NCBI GenBank assembly: GCA_902728285.1
Contig: CACVBU010000236.1
Coordinates: forward strand, 372,001 to 436,000
Direction of reading: 5' to 3'
Source: Clytia hemisphaerica
Taxonomy: Eukaryota > Cnidaria > Hydrozoa > Leptothecata > Clytiidae
DNA: 64,000 nt
The notes under the pieces are model-generated. The model ran no database searches and was not told the DNA's origin. It saw only the letters and a list, made by a program, of their open reading frames with translations. Made by a program: the position numbers and the translations under genes. Positions 1-11,080 of this stretch are shown here, piece after piece (position 1 is the stretch's first letter; every line of letters begins with the position of its first letter).

Positions 1-218
1 TGGACGGTGATTTTAGAGACATGTCAACTTTGCTTTATACCGCCCCCCTCACTTTATCTCGAATACATAAACTCGCTAAATAGCTTGCAGCGGGATAAAA
101 TAACTAATTCCCTCATTTTGCCAGAACCTCTTCAAATATGTATGTACTTTTTTGTGCTCATTTTTCAAAAAAGCCAAATCTTATGCTATTTTATGATTTT
201 ATGCCGATTGCGATTCCT

Positions 219-380
219 CAAGGCAAGGATTTATTATACACTAGATATATTTCTCATGATCTAGCTATGTCCATTGCGGACACAGCTAGAATATCGATTG
301 TTTTCTGAAACAATGAAAATACAATGGTCGCTATCCACCGTTTTATGTTTATCCAGTGTATAATAAATCTTTGCTCAAGG
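219..380. repeat. Imperfect inverted repeat, MITE-like
   Basis: Arms at 219-246 and 351-380 share the core ATTTATTATACACT in inverted orientation, separated by about 100 bp. No convincing target duplication was seen. It is probably a small non-autonomous DNA transposon or its remnant. Nothing else is recognisable from 1 to 588. Confidence 0.45.
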
Positions 381-588
381 CATTGATAACTAAAGGGAAG
401 AGAGAATCTGTTCGAGTTGTAGTGGTTCGAGTTAAGACTACTGTACCATGTACTTTCAAAGTGTTTGAAGATCAGAGGCCCTATCTGGTAGTTGGCAATC
501 CCAATTCTCTTTTATTTAAAAAAAAAATATTTCTTTAAAGCATGAAAAAGTTTTTACACAAGTATAGGTTGTTTTTTGAGAGATTTGT

Positions 589-604
589 GGTCTTAAAAAA
601 GACC
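589..604 (-). terminator. Histone mRNA 3' stem-loop (H2B, minus)
   Basis: On the minus strand GGTCTTTTTTAAGACC forms a 6-bp stem with a TTTT loop just after the H2B stop codon. This is the geometry of the metazoan replication-dependent histone 3' processing signal bound by SLBP. The plus-strand H2B has the same sequence after its stop. Confidence 0.85.
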
Positions 605-626
605 GTTTTGGGGTACCAACAAAGAT

Positions 627-1007
627 CTATTTACTGCTGGTGTATTTGGTGACAGCTTTGGTTCCTTCTGAGACGGCATGCTTGGCCAACTCTCCTGGAA
701 GCAAGAGACGAACTGAAGTTTGAACTTCACGAGATCCCATTGTCAACCTCTTGTTTTGAATGCAAAGTCTTGATGCTTGACCAGCCAGTCGTTCGAAGAT
801 GTCGTTGACGAAAGAGTTCATGATGCTCATGGATTTGCTTGAGATTCCAACATCAGGGTGAACTTGTTTCAAGACTTTGTAGATGTACATGGTGTAAGAT
901 TCACGTCTTTTGCTTCTTCGTTTGTTGGTTTTGGTTCCAGGTTTGCGTCCTCGTTTCTTCATTGCTTTTCCAGTTTTCTTGGGACTTGCAGCTCTTGATC
1001 CAGCCAT
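627..1007 (-). CDS. H2B: Histone H2B (copy 1)
   Basis: A 126-residue core histone that pairs with H2A in the nucleosome. A basic Lys/Arg-rich N-terminal tail is followed by the H2B fold with recognisable blocks [24 protein letters not shown] and the invariant C-terminus [19 protein letters not shown]. The frame is open about 33 codons further upstream, but the start at 1007 (MAGSRAAS) matches the sister gene (MAGSPRKAS) and the usual H2B length. No intron, as expected for a replication-dependent histone. The region after alpha-2 is divergent ([20 protein letters not shown] where most animals have RLAHYNKKSTISSREIQTAV). It is transcribed divergently from the second H2B at 1366; the two proteins are nearly identical and even their 3'UTRs match, suggesting gene conversion or a recent inverted duplication. 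Confidence 0.96.
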   Translation of the reverse strand: MAGSRAASPKKTGKAMKKRGRKPGTKTNKRRSKRRESYTMYIYKVLKQVHPDVGISSKSMSIMNSFVNDIFERLAGQASRLCIQNKRLTMGSREVQTSVRLLLPGELAKHAVSEGTKAVTKYTSSK

Positions 1008-1365
1008 AGCGATGGGAAATCGTATCTGATTATGCAGTAAAGCGGAAATGTACGAATGCTCTAGCTGAAATCTCTCTTTATTTGTAAAATTTGGATTACT
1101 TGACATTCGATTAGAAACGTTCGATTTGAAAATTGGATGCTCTCCTTCCCGTCCGCATCATCGTCACTTATCTTTCTAAATTGCAGTTCGGACGTGAAAG
1201 GAACGACAGCGATCGAATTTAGAACTTTCGAACGTTTTGATTCGAACGCTTATCAATCGAACGCTGGTTTATCCCACTTTTTATATATAAATAGAAGACT
1301 CGACTCACAACTATCTCAGTTTTAGTGTCTACAAATATTTGTTATTACTAAATTAACTGAAGAAA
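1008..1365. promoter_or_regulatory. Shared bidirectional H2B promoter
   Basis: A 358-bp region lies between the two H2B starts. A TATA box (TATATATAAATAG, about 1282-1294) sits some 75 bp upstream of the plus-strand ATG. TTCGAACG-like motifs recur (about 1206-1263), with related ones near 1110-1125. No equally good TATA is seen for the minus gene; ACAAATAAAG near 1076-1085 is a weak candidate. The head-to-head layout suggests co-regulation in S phase, which is inference. Confidence 0.7.
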
Positions 1366-1749
1366 ATGGCTGGTAGCCCACGTAAAGCAAGTCCCAAGAA
1401 AGCTGGAAAAGCAATGAAGAAACGAGGACGCAAACCTGGAACCAAAACCAACAAACGAAGAAGCAAAAGACGTGAATCTTACACCATGTACATCTACAAA
1501 GTCTTGAAACAAGTTCACCCTGATGTTGGAATCTCAAGCAAATCCATGAGCATCATGAACTCTTTCGTCAACGACATCTTCGAACGATTGGCTGGTCAAG
1601 CATCAAGACTTTGCATTCAAAACAAGAAGTTGACAATGGGATCTCGTGAAGTTCAAACATCAGTTCGTCTCTTGCTTCCAGGAGAGTTGGCCAAGCACGC
1701 CGTCTCAGAAGGAACCAAAGCCGTCACCAAATACACCAGCAGCAAATAG
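1366..1749 (+). CDS. H2B: Histone H2B (copy 2)
   Basis: A 127-residue intronless H2B, nearly identical to the minus-strand copy at 627-1007 from the basic tail onward ([20 protein letters not shown]) and with the same divergent alpha-3 region ([15 protein letters not shown]). Differences are confined to the first dozen residues and a Lys/Arg swap. The histone fold and [19 protein letters not shown] terminus are intact. The ATG lies about 75 bp downstream of a TATA box and the stop is followed 29 bp later by the histone stem-loop. No other histone gene is seen nearby, so this is an isolated pair rather than a full quintet repeat. Confidence 0.97.
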   Translation: MAGSPRKASPKKAGKAMKKRGRKPGTKTNKRRSKRRESYTMYIYKVLKQVHPDVGISSKSMSIMNSFVNDIFERLAGQASRLCIQNKKLTMGSREVQTSVRLLLPGELAKHAVSEGTKAVTKYTSSK

Positions 1750-1777
1750 TTTTCTCGCCCTTGTTTGAACCCAAAAC

Positions 1778-1793
1778 GGTCTTTTTTAAGACC
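1778..1793 (+). terminator. Histone mRNA 3' stem-loop (H2B, plus)
   Basis: GGTCTTTTTTAAGACC: 6-bp stem, 4-nt T loop, flanked by A-rich CAAAAC and CACAAATC. Standard histone 3'-end processing element. The following ~40 bp match those after the minus-strand stem-loop. Confidence 0.88.
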
Positions 1794-2153
1794 ACAAATC
1801 TCTTAAAAAACAACCTATACTTGTTTATATTTTTATCAGAAAGGGCTTTAGACTTCCTAGAATTTCGGATGAATTGTCAATTTTTTGTCACCTGCTGGTA
1901 TCACGTAGATCAGCCCTAGCTTACTGAATCTCACACGATTGGAAAATTATGTATGAACTTTATGAATTTTAAGTGTTATGTAGCTCATCAGGTTAGTGTC
2001 GAGCAGCTACAGCTGGGAGCAAACTGTCAAACATTGTTCTTCAAACATCGTGACGTTTCATGTTTGAAATCGATGTTTGTCGGTTTGCGGAGTCAAAAAT
2101 CGTATCTTTTCAACAAAAAGATCAAAAAATATGTTTGAAACAATGTTTGAACA

Positions 2154-2665
2154 GGTTGGCAGACGATATCATCCACCAGGATGCAAGTGAAATTTTTCAA
2201 TCTACGGACCTAGACGGGGGTTCGGTTATTATCAGTTAGGGTTAGGGTTGGAGCTCGAGAGTCACAATATAAGGCCGAAGGCCTTCTTAGGGGCATCCGT
2301 ACCCTGTGACCTAACTTAGGATCCCGTAGGGATCCTTGTAGGGGCACCGGTAGGGTTGGGGGAGCTTTCTTAATAAAGGTCTGTAAATTACACACTATAA
2401 CTATTTGTGAATGACAGCATTATGCCGTGTCTCGTTGGCGCTAGCGGTTAGGCATTGGGTTTGTAAACCATGGTTGCTTGTATTTGGTGGTTCGAGCCGG
2501 GGTCGGAGACCTATTTCACCGGTACGGGCAAATTTCAGAAAAATACTTAGAAAACAATTAGAAACACTAGAGAAAGTCAGAAAATCAGGATAGAAGATAG
2601 GAAAGTAGAAAATAGGTGGAAAATAAGAGAGGATGCATCCTGGTGGATGATATCGTTTGCCAACC
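2154..2665. mobile_element. 512-bp MITE with 9-bp target duplication (MULE-like)
   Basis: Terminal inverted repeats of about 32 bp begin GGTTGGCAGACGATATCATC and close with the complement. They are flanked by identical 9-bp direct repeats GTTTGAACA at 2145-2153 and 2666-2674. A 9-bp duplication is typical of Mutator-like elements, so that assignment is an inference from TSD length. It carries a tRNA-like segment at 2429-2510 and is inserted in the element spanning 2011-3094. Confidence 0.8.
2429..2510 (+). tRNA. tRNA-Thr-like (UGU) segment, degenerate
   Basis: An acceptor-like pairing GTCTC/GAGAC closes 82 nt. Inside are a D-arm-like GCTAGCGGTTAGGCA, an anticodon-loop-like TTTGTAA and a T-loop-like GGTTCGAGCC. 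The anticodon and T stems pair poorly, so this is probably a tRNA-derived SINE head or pseudogene captured inside the MITE, not a working tRNA. Confidence 0.35.
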
Positions 2666-2853
2666 GTTTGAACAAGTTCATAATTTTTTCAAACATTCAA
2701 CTCGGGGTTTCCCTAGAAGGAAGACATTGCATTGCTAATCGAACATTGAATATGATTTCGAACGCGTGATTTGAAAAATAAACAAAAGAAAGAAGCTGTT
2801 GTAATGCAACAAAATAAATGTTTGAGACAATGTTGGGAAGTGCCGCGCAAACC

Positions 2854-3039
2854 ATAGGCCATTTCACGGTCGAAATGGATCATGGGTAATCAGGACTGAT
2901 TGCGCCTCCATTACGGCTTCCCGTTGGCTAGACGCAAAAATCTTCAATTTTTTTCAAAACTTTGGACCAATAGTAAGTCGTTATTAGCGCGCAGTGGTCC
3001 TGATTACCCATTACGCTTTGCGACTGTGAAATGGCCTAT
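2854..3039. mobile_element. 186-bp MITE with ATAGGCCATTTCAC ends
   Basis: The ends are inverted: ATAGGCCATTTCACGGTCG at 2854 and the complement of AATAGGCCATTTCACAGTCG at 3039. The subterminal TAATGGGTAATCAGGAC also recurs in inverted orientation. It is nested in the element at 2011-3094. Confidence 0.7.
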
Positions 3040-3097
3040 TCAACAAGAAAGTTCAAATGTTTGACGAACCATGTTTGATGGTTTGCTCCCAGCTTAC

Positions 3098-3730
3098 GAT
3101 GATAGGAAATTTTCTAAAGAACAATGGAAAAAGCCTTCCTATAGGCCGTGGCCAGTGGATTGTTATTGTTTCAAAAATAAAGAAAAAATTCAAAATGTTG
3201 GTGAATAAACTTTTGATATCTTTCTTGGTCAATTTGAGGGTGCGTATTCGGAATTTGAATGTTACCAAGCTTGAAAACCCGCAGTTTTTGCGTAATTTGC
3301 GATTTTTTGCGTTTTTAGGCAAAATTGTAAGCCCTGAAAATTTGTGATTTTTGGGGGGTCTTCAAAATCAAAAAAGACCGATATCACGTGATAGAGCTTT
3401 TTTATATAAAAAAAGTCTCAACTTTTTTAGATCAAAAGTTATAGACGATTTTATGGTCAAAAAATGATTGAAAACAGGGAATTTCCCCACAATCTGCATA
3501 ATTTATGCAAAATTATAGCACTTTTTTACCAAAAAAATGCCCATAATTTTTGATTAAGAAAAGTTTGATTTTCCGGCAGTTAGAAAACAAAAACAAGTTT
3601 TGAGTTTATATTTTATACACCTGACATATATTTCGCGCACTTTTTGGTACAATCATGGTCAAAATCTATTGAGAATTCAGTTCCTTGTTTTTCGAAATTT
3701 GGAGTTCGGGCGAGAAAGTCGATTTAAAGG
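3098..3730. other. AT-rich intergenic DNA
   Basis: No gene, repeat pair or RNA recognised. Short open frames here lack family motifs and codon-like structure. Confidence 0.5.
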
Positions 3731-4303
3731 TCTTGTTTTTAAATAAGATCGTTTGCTTACTCATCAATTTTAATTTATAAGCTTTTTCACATGGGATTGG
3801 CATAGGCTACGTCATATCTTCCTTCGTTTCGAGCGTAAAACTCCTACTCTTCGGGCTATGAGCACTGCTCTTGTTTTGAATATTGAAATTCTCCAGATAA
3901 ATCGCATGCGCACTGAGGTTTTAATGAAACAATAGAGAGTTTCGAAACCTAAGCCAATCAGCTGTGTTTTAAACATTCTTTTATTTAAAACCTCTATGAA
4001 TGTTGTCTATTATGTTTAAACCTATTAACAAGCAATTCCCGGTGGGGGTCACTAGTGGCCGCCTATAGCAGTGCCTATAGACCAAGAGTAAGGCCTAAAA
4101 ACCTGGATCTGTCTATTGTGTAGACTAGATTAGCACGGATGTGGAGCAAGATTGGTCAAAAAGAGGAAAAGAAAAACATATTTTTGCCTCTATCAGCATC
4201 ATAATAAAACAATAGGCAGACACTGTCCTGATATGAATGTCCTGATATGAAATATGTGTCTTATATGAAACGGGAACACTTATGTAAAAAAAACCTTTAA
4301 ATT
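3731..4303 (+). repeat. Dispersed repeat, copy 1 (interrupted)
   Basis: Its two ends match 35376-35602: TCGTTTGCTTACTC near the start, and GATGTGGAGCAAGATTG through AAACGGGAACACTTATGTAA at the end. Copy 1 carries about 330 extra bp (roughly 3804-4133) beginning TAGGCTACGTCATATCTTC and ending TGTGTAGACTA, which is an insertion. A 51-bp version of that insert occurs at 7630-7680. Confidence 0.65.
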
Positions 4304-5085
4304 CTCTTAAATTTAATTGGATATTTCAATTGTGCACGATTTTATAGACTCCCAGGCTATATTCTGAACTTTTGGAGCCTCAGATCCTAAGGTCAACTCT
4401 ACCCTTCCAACCAAACTTTGAGTTTGTAACTTGATTGTTCTAATGAAGAGATAATCATAACGATGACCGCACCTGTTCTCGTCAGATTACTTTTAGGTCT
4501 GTGGCAAGCCATGACACCCCTGCAAAAGATATATAGCGCTTCCCCGGAAGTTTGCCTAAAGCGCTGGCTCCACGCACTTGGGGTCCATATTTCGGTCCGG
4601 GTCAAAATTTTCTCCAATTTTTGATATTTTATGTTTTTTGGTGTAGAATCAAAAAAGAGTGATCCCAAGGATCCCAAGGTCTGAATTTGAATATTGTTGC
4701 GGGCCATAAAGTAAACAATAGGGTAGGCCATTTGGCCAAGTCACCACAGAGATAGGGCAGGTTTTCGACTGACCCTGGGAATATTGAAGAAATTTTTTTA
4801 TTATACATTTTTTCCTGATTTTTTTTAAAAACATTATTAACCAAAAAAACTCAGTTAAATTTAAAAACGCATCTTCAAAAATGCATAAAATATATACAAG
4901 AAGCCGGAGCGGCGTGAAGGTCCAGCTGACGTGGCAATAACCGAATGTCGTTCGTACCGGGTTCCTTAAGTGATGCAAAAAAATTTCCTTCCCATCCTCC
5001 ACTCTGAGCTTCTATTCTTTGACACTTTATTTGTATTGCTAAATTTTGATAGTTTTTGATGCATTTCCCGAAATCTCGAAACTTT
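4304..5085. other. Intergenic DNA, no gene recognised
   Basis: Three overlapping minus-strand open frames cover 4399-5002, but none shows a family motif, domain or start context. I see nothing supportable. Confidence 0.45.
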
Positions 5086-5168
5086 TGCCGCTGATGGGAT
5101 TCGAACCCACTATATATAAAGCACCTATAATTAGAACGCCAGCGCCTTAACCACTCGGCCATCGAGTC
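5086..5168 (-). tRNA. tRNA-like (Ser/Leu type) pseudogene
   Basis: On the minus strand, TGGCCGAGTGGTTAAGGCG is a textbook A-box/D-arm of a long-variable-arm tRNA, and GTGGGTTCGAATCCCAT is a good T-arm/B-box. The length (83 nt) is right. The acceptor ends (GACTCGA and CAGCGGC) do not pair, and the anticodon stem is broken around TTCTAA. Hence a tRNA pseudogene or SINE-type remnant with intact pol III promoter boxes. Confidence 0.55.
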
Positions 5169-5234
5169 ACAACTGCACAAAGGAGTTCAAAGTTCCTTAT
5201 AAACATGGTATTTACTCCAAACTCTACCCGGGAG

Positions 5235-5300
5235 CTAAAACCCTAACCAGGGGTTAACTCCCATCCCCAACCCTAGCCCTAACCCTACCTGACCCTATTT
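5235..5300 (+). repeat. Short telomere-like CCCTAA tract
   Basis: Degenerate AACCCTAACC units (CCCTAACC, CCCTAGCCCTAACCCTACC) over about 65 bp. An interstitial patch; too short and imperfect to be a telomere. From 5301 to 6029 I see nothing else. Confidence 0.5.
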
Positions 5301-6029
5301 GAAAGAATACCCTTTAATCTAACCGAGAAATTTGACTCTACTACCAATTCAATCCAAAACATAGGTCAAACATCGTGCGGGTCGGCGGGGCAAAAATTCT
5401 AGATCGGCAGTTGGTTTAGCCTGGACTTGTTAATTTATTGCGCGCACAGGCCCCGACAAAGACAAAATCTTTTCGATCAGTTGCTTTTTAAAGGTCCATT
5501 CTGCTGCGCGCTGAACCAATAATCTTCTACAAGTTAATTCATAATGATAAAATGGGGCCTCCATAACTCGAACACGAACGGGGAACATAAACTTTTTGCA
5601 AAGGAGATTTATTTGAGTTTAAGTTGTTGAGATTAGCATTGTTAAATCAGGGGCGACAAAACATGTCCAAGTTAATATATAAGGAAAAAGTGGAGTACGT
5701 GGAGGTTCGCGTTGAAGAGACTCCACTACTGTAGGTACTTAAATAATTATCATTATGAGCCATTTTAAAAACTCTGTTTTCCCTAGACTATTTATTATAC
5801 GAATTTCAAAAAGTTCATTGCTAAGAAGGGTAAGCTTAGTGAGAAGGGGAGGGTGTTTAGCTTTGCTAGCACGTTTCGTCAGTGTTCAAGCGTCGGTAAA
5901 ATTCTGACACCCAACAACTCAACTACAACAAAGTACAAAAATTTCAACATTATAATTTTACAATTATTTACAATAACACCAACATGCTTATGTTTTATAT
6001 ACAAGAAGTCCACCAGCCAGCACAAAGAC

Positions 6030-7207
6030 CTATACATTCGTCGTTGCATTCGAGTCCAAAAGTGAATTTGTTTCTGTCTCCTCCACAATTGCCGTTGAAT
6101 TTTGTTTCGGTTTGTCTTTTTTTATACCCGGTATGTTACGAATGCTTGGCCTGCTTGTTACAAGTTCGAAAGTTCCATTGCTTATTGTCAGTACGCTGTC
6201 TTTCACGCCAAGCTTCTTGGCTGATACGTCTTCTCTGATTTGGGACGTACTGGAAGTATTGGATTCTTTCGAACCAGCTCTTCGACATTGTCGTCGTGAT
6301 TTTGATTCTGGTGAATTGACGAGAAAAAAAATAGATATGAAATATTCTAATCAAACTGATATTAGCTGTCCTCTAATGGTGGTGATGACGCAAGGAGACA
6401 GAAAAGATTATTTTGATCATTATTGATCCTATGATCAGTGCTGCCAATTTGTTAACATTTCTGAAAATGTTTGACCTCCCAAACGAGCTGAAAGATTCTC
6501 AGACTTTTGAAGAGAAGAATAGTTTTACTTTTTCGAATGGTTATGACAACCATGATGATAATGCAAAGAGATAACAAGCAAACAACAACCCCCAACACTA
6601 TGATGATCATCTGTTTTTCACCGTTCGATTCCACCGAGTTGCCTTCACATCCTGACTGTTCTTCAGAACGGACAAATCTGTCAGCTATGGGAAAAGATAG
6701 ATCAAAAAGTGCTAGACTAAGTAAAGCTAGCAAAAGTATACCCCAATAAACAAAAAGTGGAAATGAACTATAGTTTCCGCTTGATTCCTTTTCAATGGGA
6801 GATAAAGAGTTTTGATTGCTTTGAACAGAATCTAACAACCTGACATAGGAAAATTGTCAAACCGCATCAGAGTAATTTGTAAAGAGCTTCTTTAGAGCCT
6901 TCAACGAAATCAATGACTCAATTTTCCATTTATTGTTACCTGACTTCAACTTGTGTCTTTCATTGATACAACACGCACGGCAGTCCTTCCCAAAAGGTCC
7001 AGGATCGCTTTCCATGGGACATAGTTCATCATTGCACTGGCGAAAGCCTCCATTGGAATAAAATTGAACGTTCCCTTCAAAATCAATCTTACAGATGTCC
7101 GAAATATCGATCCAAGTGTCCGTTGGTATTGACAGCGTGAGAACGAGGCTGGGCCTCGATATCAGTAACAGGACAGATGTTAACACAATTACGATATCAA
7201 ATTTCAT
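6030..7207 (-). CDS. TNFR-like single-domain receptor, paralogue 1
   Basis: Predicted join of exons 7207-6940, 6684-6529 and 6307-6030, both introns phase 1. Exon 1 encodes a signal peptide (MKFDIVIVLTSVLLLIS) and one cysteine-rich domain: C, then FYSNGGFRQC, ELCP, GPFGKDCRACC. Exon 2 supplies a short stalk and a strong transmembrane segment (IIIVLGVVVCLLSLCIIIMV) followed by basic residues. Exon 3 is a hydrophilic Ser/Thr-rich tail ending LLDSNATTNV. The six-cysteine spacing resembles BCMA/Fn14-type TNFR domains, so I infer a type I surface receptor. No death domain is visible in the tail. It is the last gene of a seven-member minus-strand array and closest to paralogue 2. The exon 2 donor is the least certain junction. 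Confidence 0.75.
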
Positions 7208-8932
7208 GTTGAGAAGTATTTTTGTACGTGTTTATCTGAAGAAGTTTCAAGTGGTTTTGGTATGAAGTAGTTCACTCATCATGTTTTAACTGAACGAGAG
7301 ATCACGAGAATTTATCAATTTGTGTCCACCAGGTAATTCCCTGATGTGTTCTCGCTATAACCCCCTTTAACAGAGTATGATGATTCATTTAACTAAGTAG
7401 ACCGCATAAAGTAAAAAGCTTAGCTAAGCACCCATTGTTTCTAGTAAATAATGTGAAATACTTGCTCATCCTCTTAGCTGAAAGGCATTCTTAAAATTTC
7501 TCAATGAACCGGGAAGCTTTGACAACAACACTTTCTCCAAGATAATAATAGACTTTTTAAAGGAAAGTACAAGGTCCATTATCAACGCACCACCGAATTC
7601 CCAGTACATTTTTGAGCTTAGCACCAGTCTAGGCTACGTCATATCTTCATTCGTTTCGAGCGTTTTTATTGTGTAGACTACACCAGCCAAGTTTTATTCT
7701 AGAAAAAACAGACCAAAAGTTCGAGGAATTCGAATGAAAAGGGAATTTTCAAGTTTTACATTTTCAATAGTTTCTATACAATACGGTTACGGCTGTGTTC
7801 TGTTTTGAACAAAACATGATTCTTTCATAAAGGGTGAAACATCCAGGAAGCAGGATAAACTTGAGAACGTTAAATGTTACACCACCCAGTACAGTATTTT
7901 CACTGTCTGTCTAGTGTTTACATTTTCGCGAGTTTACATTTTATCGCGTGAAATTAATTCTCCACGACGATAAAAATGGATAGTCTTATATATCTAACTA
8001 TATATTCTATCCGACCTAGGACGATGGTAAATCAATATTTTTGGCCCAACATTGGGAGGGCTTTTCATTCCAGTCTTCCAGCTCTCTGTGGTGCTTATGT
8101 CCGTTCTTTGAAAAAGCAGATTAGAGTTTATTTTGGAAGAAATGGCGCTTTGTATTAATCAGTATGAAGTGTACGCATTGCAAACAAACATTCGATTAAC
8201 ATTTGCTAATTTCTGGGCCTATCCTGGCTGCGTCAGCTTCTTGTTTATATCATTTTTAACGGTAGATCTTTCCAAGTCTTTTCGGTTACTCCCCCATCCG
8301 CAAAAAGAAAACCCTGAGCTCAATGGCCAACTTCTACGCTTCTAGATGTTTCTACATAAAATAATTGCGTCATTTATTTCAAGAATTTATTTTAAATATT
8401 TCAAAGTTTCAGTTGAGGTGTTTTAGGAATACCAGACAATCTAAAATACAGCGGTATTTAGTTGAATAGCAAGAACATTAATTAAGTTTTCTTTCCCTGA
8501 AAGATTACTAACTGAGACGGTTAGCTTTTGTATAGATCCTGATTGACTGAGGACGATACTTAATCAGCACATTTACCGTTGTCGTTTTGCGGGACATAAC
8601 TGCAAGTTTTCCAAATTATTTAGTCACTTCGCCTTACTCAAAAGCGTAAATACATAAACTCGGTTGTTGAATATACGGTATGTGAGCCTTTCCATACGGG
8701 AAAAATGAAGATTTTCATTAAGGTACTTTTCAATTTATTTTACATTTTTTTTGAAGTTTTATTGAATATCTTCCATGTTATATAATATTAAAAAAAAAAA
8801 TGAAATAAAATTACAAATGCGTTCAAAAAGAACTTTAATTTTAAAATTTTAAAATTAAAACGTATTAATTATCATTAAGATAACCATGTTAAAAATATGT
8901 TTAAAAACTAGAAATACAAACTCATGCCATAT
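7208..8932. other. Intergenic; one 51-bp mini-element
   Basis: Between receptor genes 1 and 2. At 7630-7680 a short piece starting TAGGCTACGTCATATCTTC and ending TGTGTAGACTA repeats the ends of the insertion at about 3804-4133, as if its interior had been deleted. 8820-8880 is an AT-only palindromic patch. No gene seen. Confidence 0.5.
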
Positions 8933-10017
8933 TTACATATTTACAAAGAAAGTGGCATCATCATTATGTCCGCCATTTTTAGTTGGCTTCTGTTGACACG
9001 TTTGGTCAGGTCTCGGCACGTTGCATTTCTTGTTGAAATCGAGCGACGGTTGGATGAACGAATGTTGTTCTCGAACGGTTACTCGCTTCGATAGATGCTC
9101 TAGAATGATTAAAAACATCACTTGAATAGATTGATTCTTTCAACGAACGATGCATAGAAGATCATTCTTAACTTATAACAAGCTACTACAAGCCCTTGTA
9201 GAAATAAAAAAATATTACTATCTAGATATTTCGTTGATTGGGCTACAATGGCCCCCTACAATGGGTTGAATCGAATCAAATGACTGAATATATTGCATAG
9301 AATATCCTATGACAAATATGACATGTCGCACTATTTGACCATGGAAAAACTTAAATAATAGTAGAGTGAGTACTTACGATTTTTTATTCTTCGAACGTAG
9401 CAACAAAACGCAACGACGACAATCACAAACAAAATGGTAGTCAGAGAAATGACAGTCACCAATGTTCGTGTTTCAATTCGAATGAATGAAGCTCCATCGT
9501 CGTTTGTTTTGTTCGATGATTTAGATCCTGTGAAATGAAAAAGAATGTAAACAATTTGCTCGTGGTAATGGGAGGCCTTCATGAAAAAGACTCTTTAAGT
9601 GGAAGGCAGTATATTATCTAGATTAGGGACAAAAAAGTGCTCGAAAGGAATCTCTAAATAACGTAAATGAAATGCATGAATCCAAAGGGAAAATGACCTT
9701 TAGTTATTACCTGAAGCTAGGATATCCCTTTTATGTACACAGCATACGCGGCACTCTTCACCGAAAGGGCCTGCGTCACCCTTCAATGGACATATCTCCT
9801 CAGTGCATGGTCTGAAGCCATCATTTGTATAAAACTGAATGACTCCGTCGAAATCTCGCATGCATGTTCTGGAAATTTCAGTCCAACTATTTTTCATCAC
9901 AGCCCTTCTTAAGACCATCGTTGAAATGAGTGTGCATCGAGATAAGAGCAATATGCAGAAAATATAGATTTCCATCGACATTGTGCTAAGGGAGAAAATT
10001 AAAAGTAATATTTTCAT
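8933..10017 (-). CDS. TNFR-like single-domain receptor, paralogue 2
   Basis: Predicted join of 10017-9711, 9527-9378 and 9099-8933; both introns phase 1 with good donors (CAG|GTAATA, ATC|GTAAGT). Exon 1: hydrophobic signal sequence near the N-terminus, then a cysteine-rich domain CMRDFDGVIQFYTNDGFRPC, EEICPLKGDAGPFGEECRVCC. Exon 2: linker and transmembrane segment (LVTVISLTTILFVIVVVAFC) followed by YVRRIKNR. Exon 3: basic/polar 55-residue tail ending DDATFFVNM. The cysteine domain is most like paralogue 1 (shared GPFG-x2-CR-x-CC), indicating a recent duplicate pair. Translation could begin at the first Met or at one slightly downstream (MSMEIYIF); both keep the signal peptide. Receptor function is inferred from architecture. 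Confidence 0.77.
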
Positions 10018-11080
10018 ACAACGAGTGGAATAGGAATGGGTGCGAGTAAAATATGGGCGTTCCGGATCGCTTCTGTATGAATCTTTATGCAGTTAGTAAA
10101 ATTGTAAAAATTTAGTTTCGATTGTTAGCGGTTTCTAAAATATTTTTTTTTAAATGACTGCCTCATCATTTTGATGCAATGGTCATTGTTTTTAAATGAC
10201 GCAAGCAGTTTTTATTCTGGATATTTAAGATGAAAGAGAGCATTTGAATCGTGTCAGCATTCCCATTCCATGTTCCTGTTTCGCGGGAAAATGATGGACA
10301 ATTTGTTAATACTTACCGTTTTGGAGCGTTTTTGATCAAAACTTTTCTGAAAATGATCCTTTCAGTTGAAATACCTTTCTACTCTGCGAGAAGAAACAAA
10401 GTTTGTTAGGTTAATACATTACTTTTTACTGAGTAAAAATGACGGAGCTAGTGTTATTTCTACACCTTATCACCTTGAAAACACACTCCATCGCCATGTA
10501 TATTTGGGGAAATTTTTTGACAAACACCATGATTGTATGTTACAATTTTCCCAGAAACGTTTTGAATTTACTGAAGTGCTTATGAAACTAAACACCTACA
10601 CTAACGTATGCATTGAGTGGGAAAAACCTCCCTTGCTTGTGGTTTTTGAATTTGAATAATTTAAAAGGGAAAAATGAAATCAACTTCTACGGAAGATGAC
10701 GTAATCTTTATTACGGAAATACCCCCAAAAAGACCGGGTGTTGAGGAAAAACCAAAAGATTTTTTATAAATATCTGGCTGTTTCCGTATAAAACGTTACG
10801 TATGATTATCACGATAGATATCATTTGTGGCCGAAATTCATTGGCTGTTTATTAGAATGTCCAAAAGACGTTCATAGTCCATCCATCCATGGTCACTGGG
10901 AATATCAGAATTCACGCTATTCACATCATGAGTCAGCTTGAAAATAATGTTGATCTTTATCATCATATTTGGCTTTGCTGAAATTTTCAAGCGTAAATTG
11001 TTTGACAAAAGTATGAAAAATGAACGCATTATTCAAAGGACAAAAAATTGTTTTGTCGTCGTCGATTATCACTGTCGATG
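10018..11080. other. Intergenic DNA upstream of receptor gene 2
   Basis: A 97-codon plus-strand open frame (10366-10659) has no signal, domain or splice context I can recognise, and I do not call it. Otherwise nothing. Confidence 0.45.

Larger units (their letters stand above)
2011..3094. mobile_element. Outer TIR element of a three-level MITE nest
   Basis: The ends are inverted repeats: AGCTGGGAGCAAAC at 2011 and its imperfect complement ending at 3094, similar over about 38 bp, with a possible 3-bp TAC duplication at 2008-2010 and 3095-3097. The interior is rich in TGTTTGA words. Two other TIR elements (2154-2665 and 2854-3039) are inserted in it, so it is the oldest layer. No coding capacity. 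Confidence 0.7.

Noticed and set aside
5086-5168. Functional tRNA-Ser or tRNA-Arg(UCU)
   Set aside because: A- and B-box are good, but the acceptor and anticodon stems do not pair.
5235-5300. Chromosome end
   Set aside because: CCCTAA tract is short, degenerate and internal.
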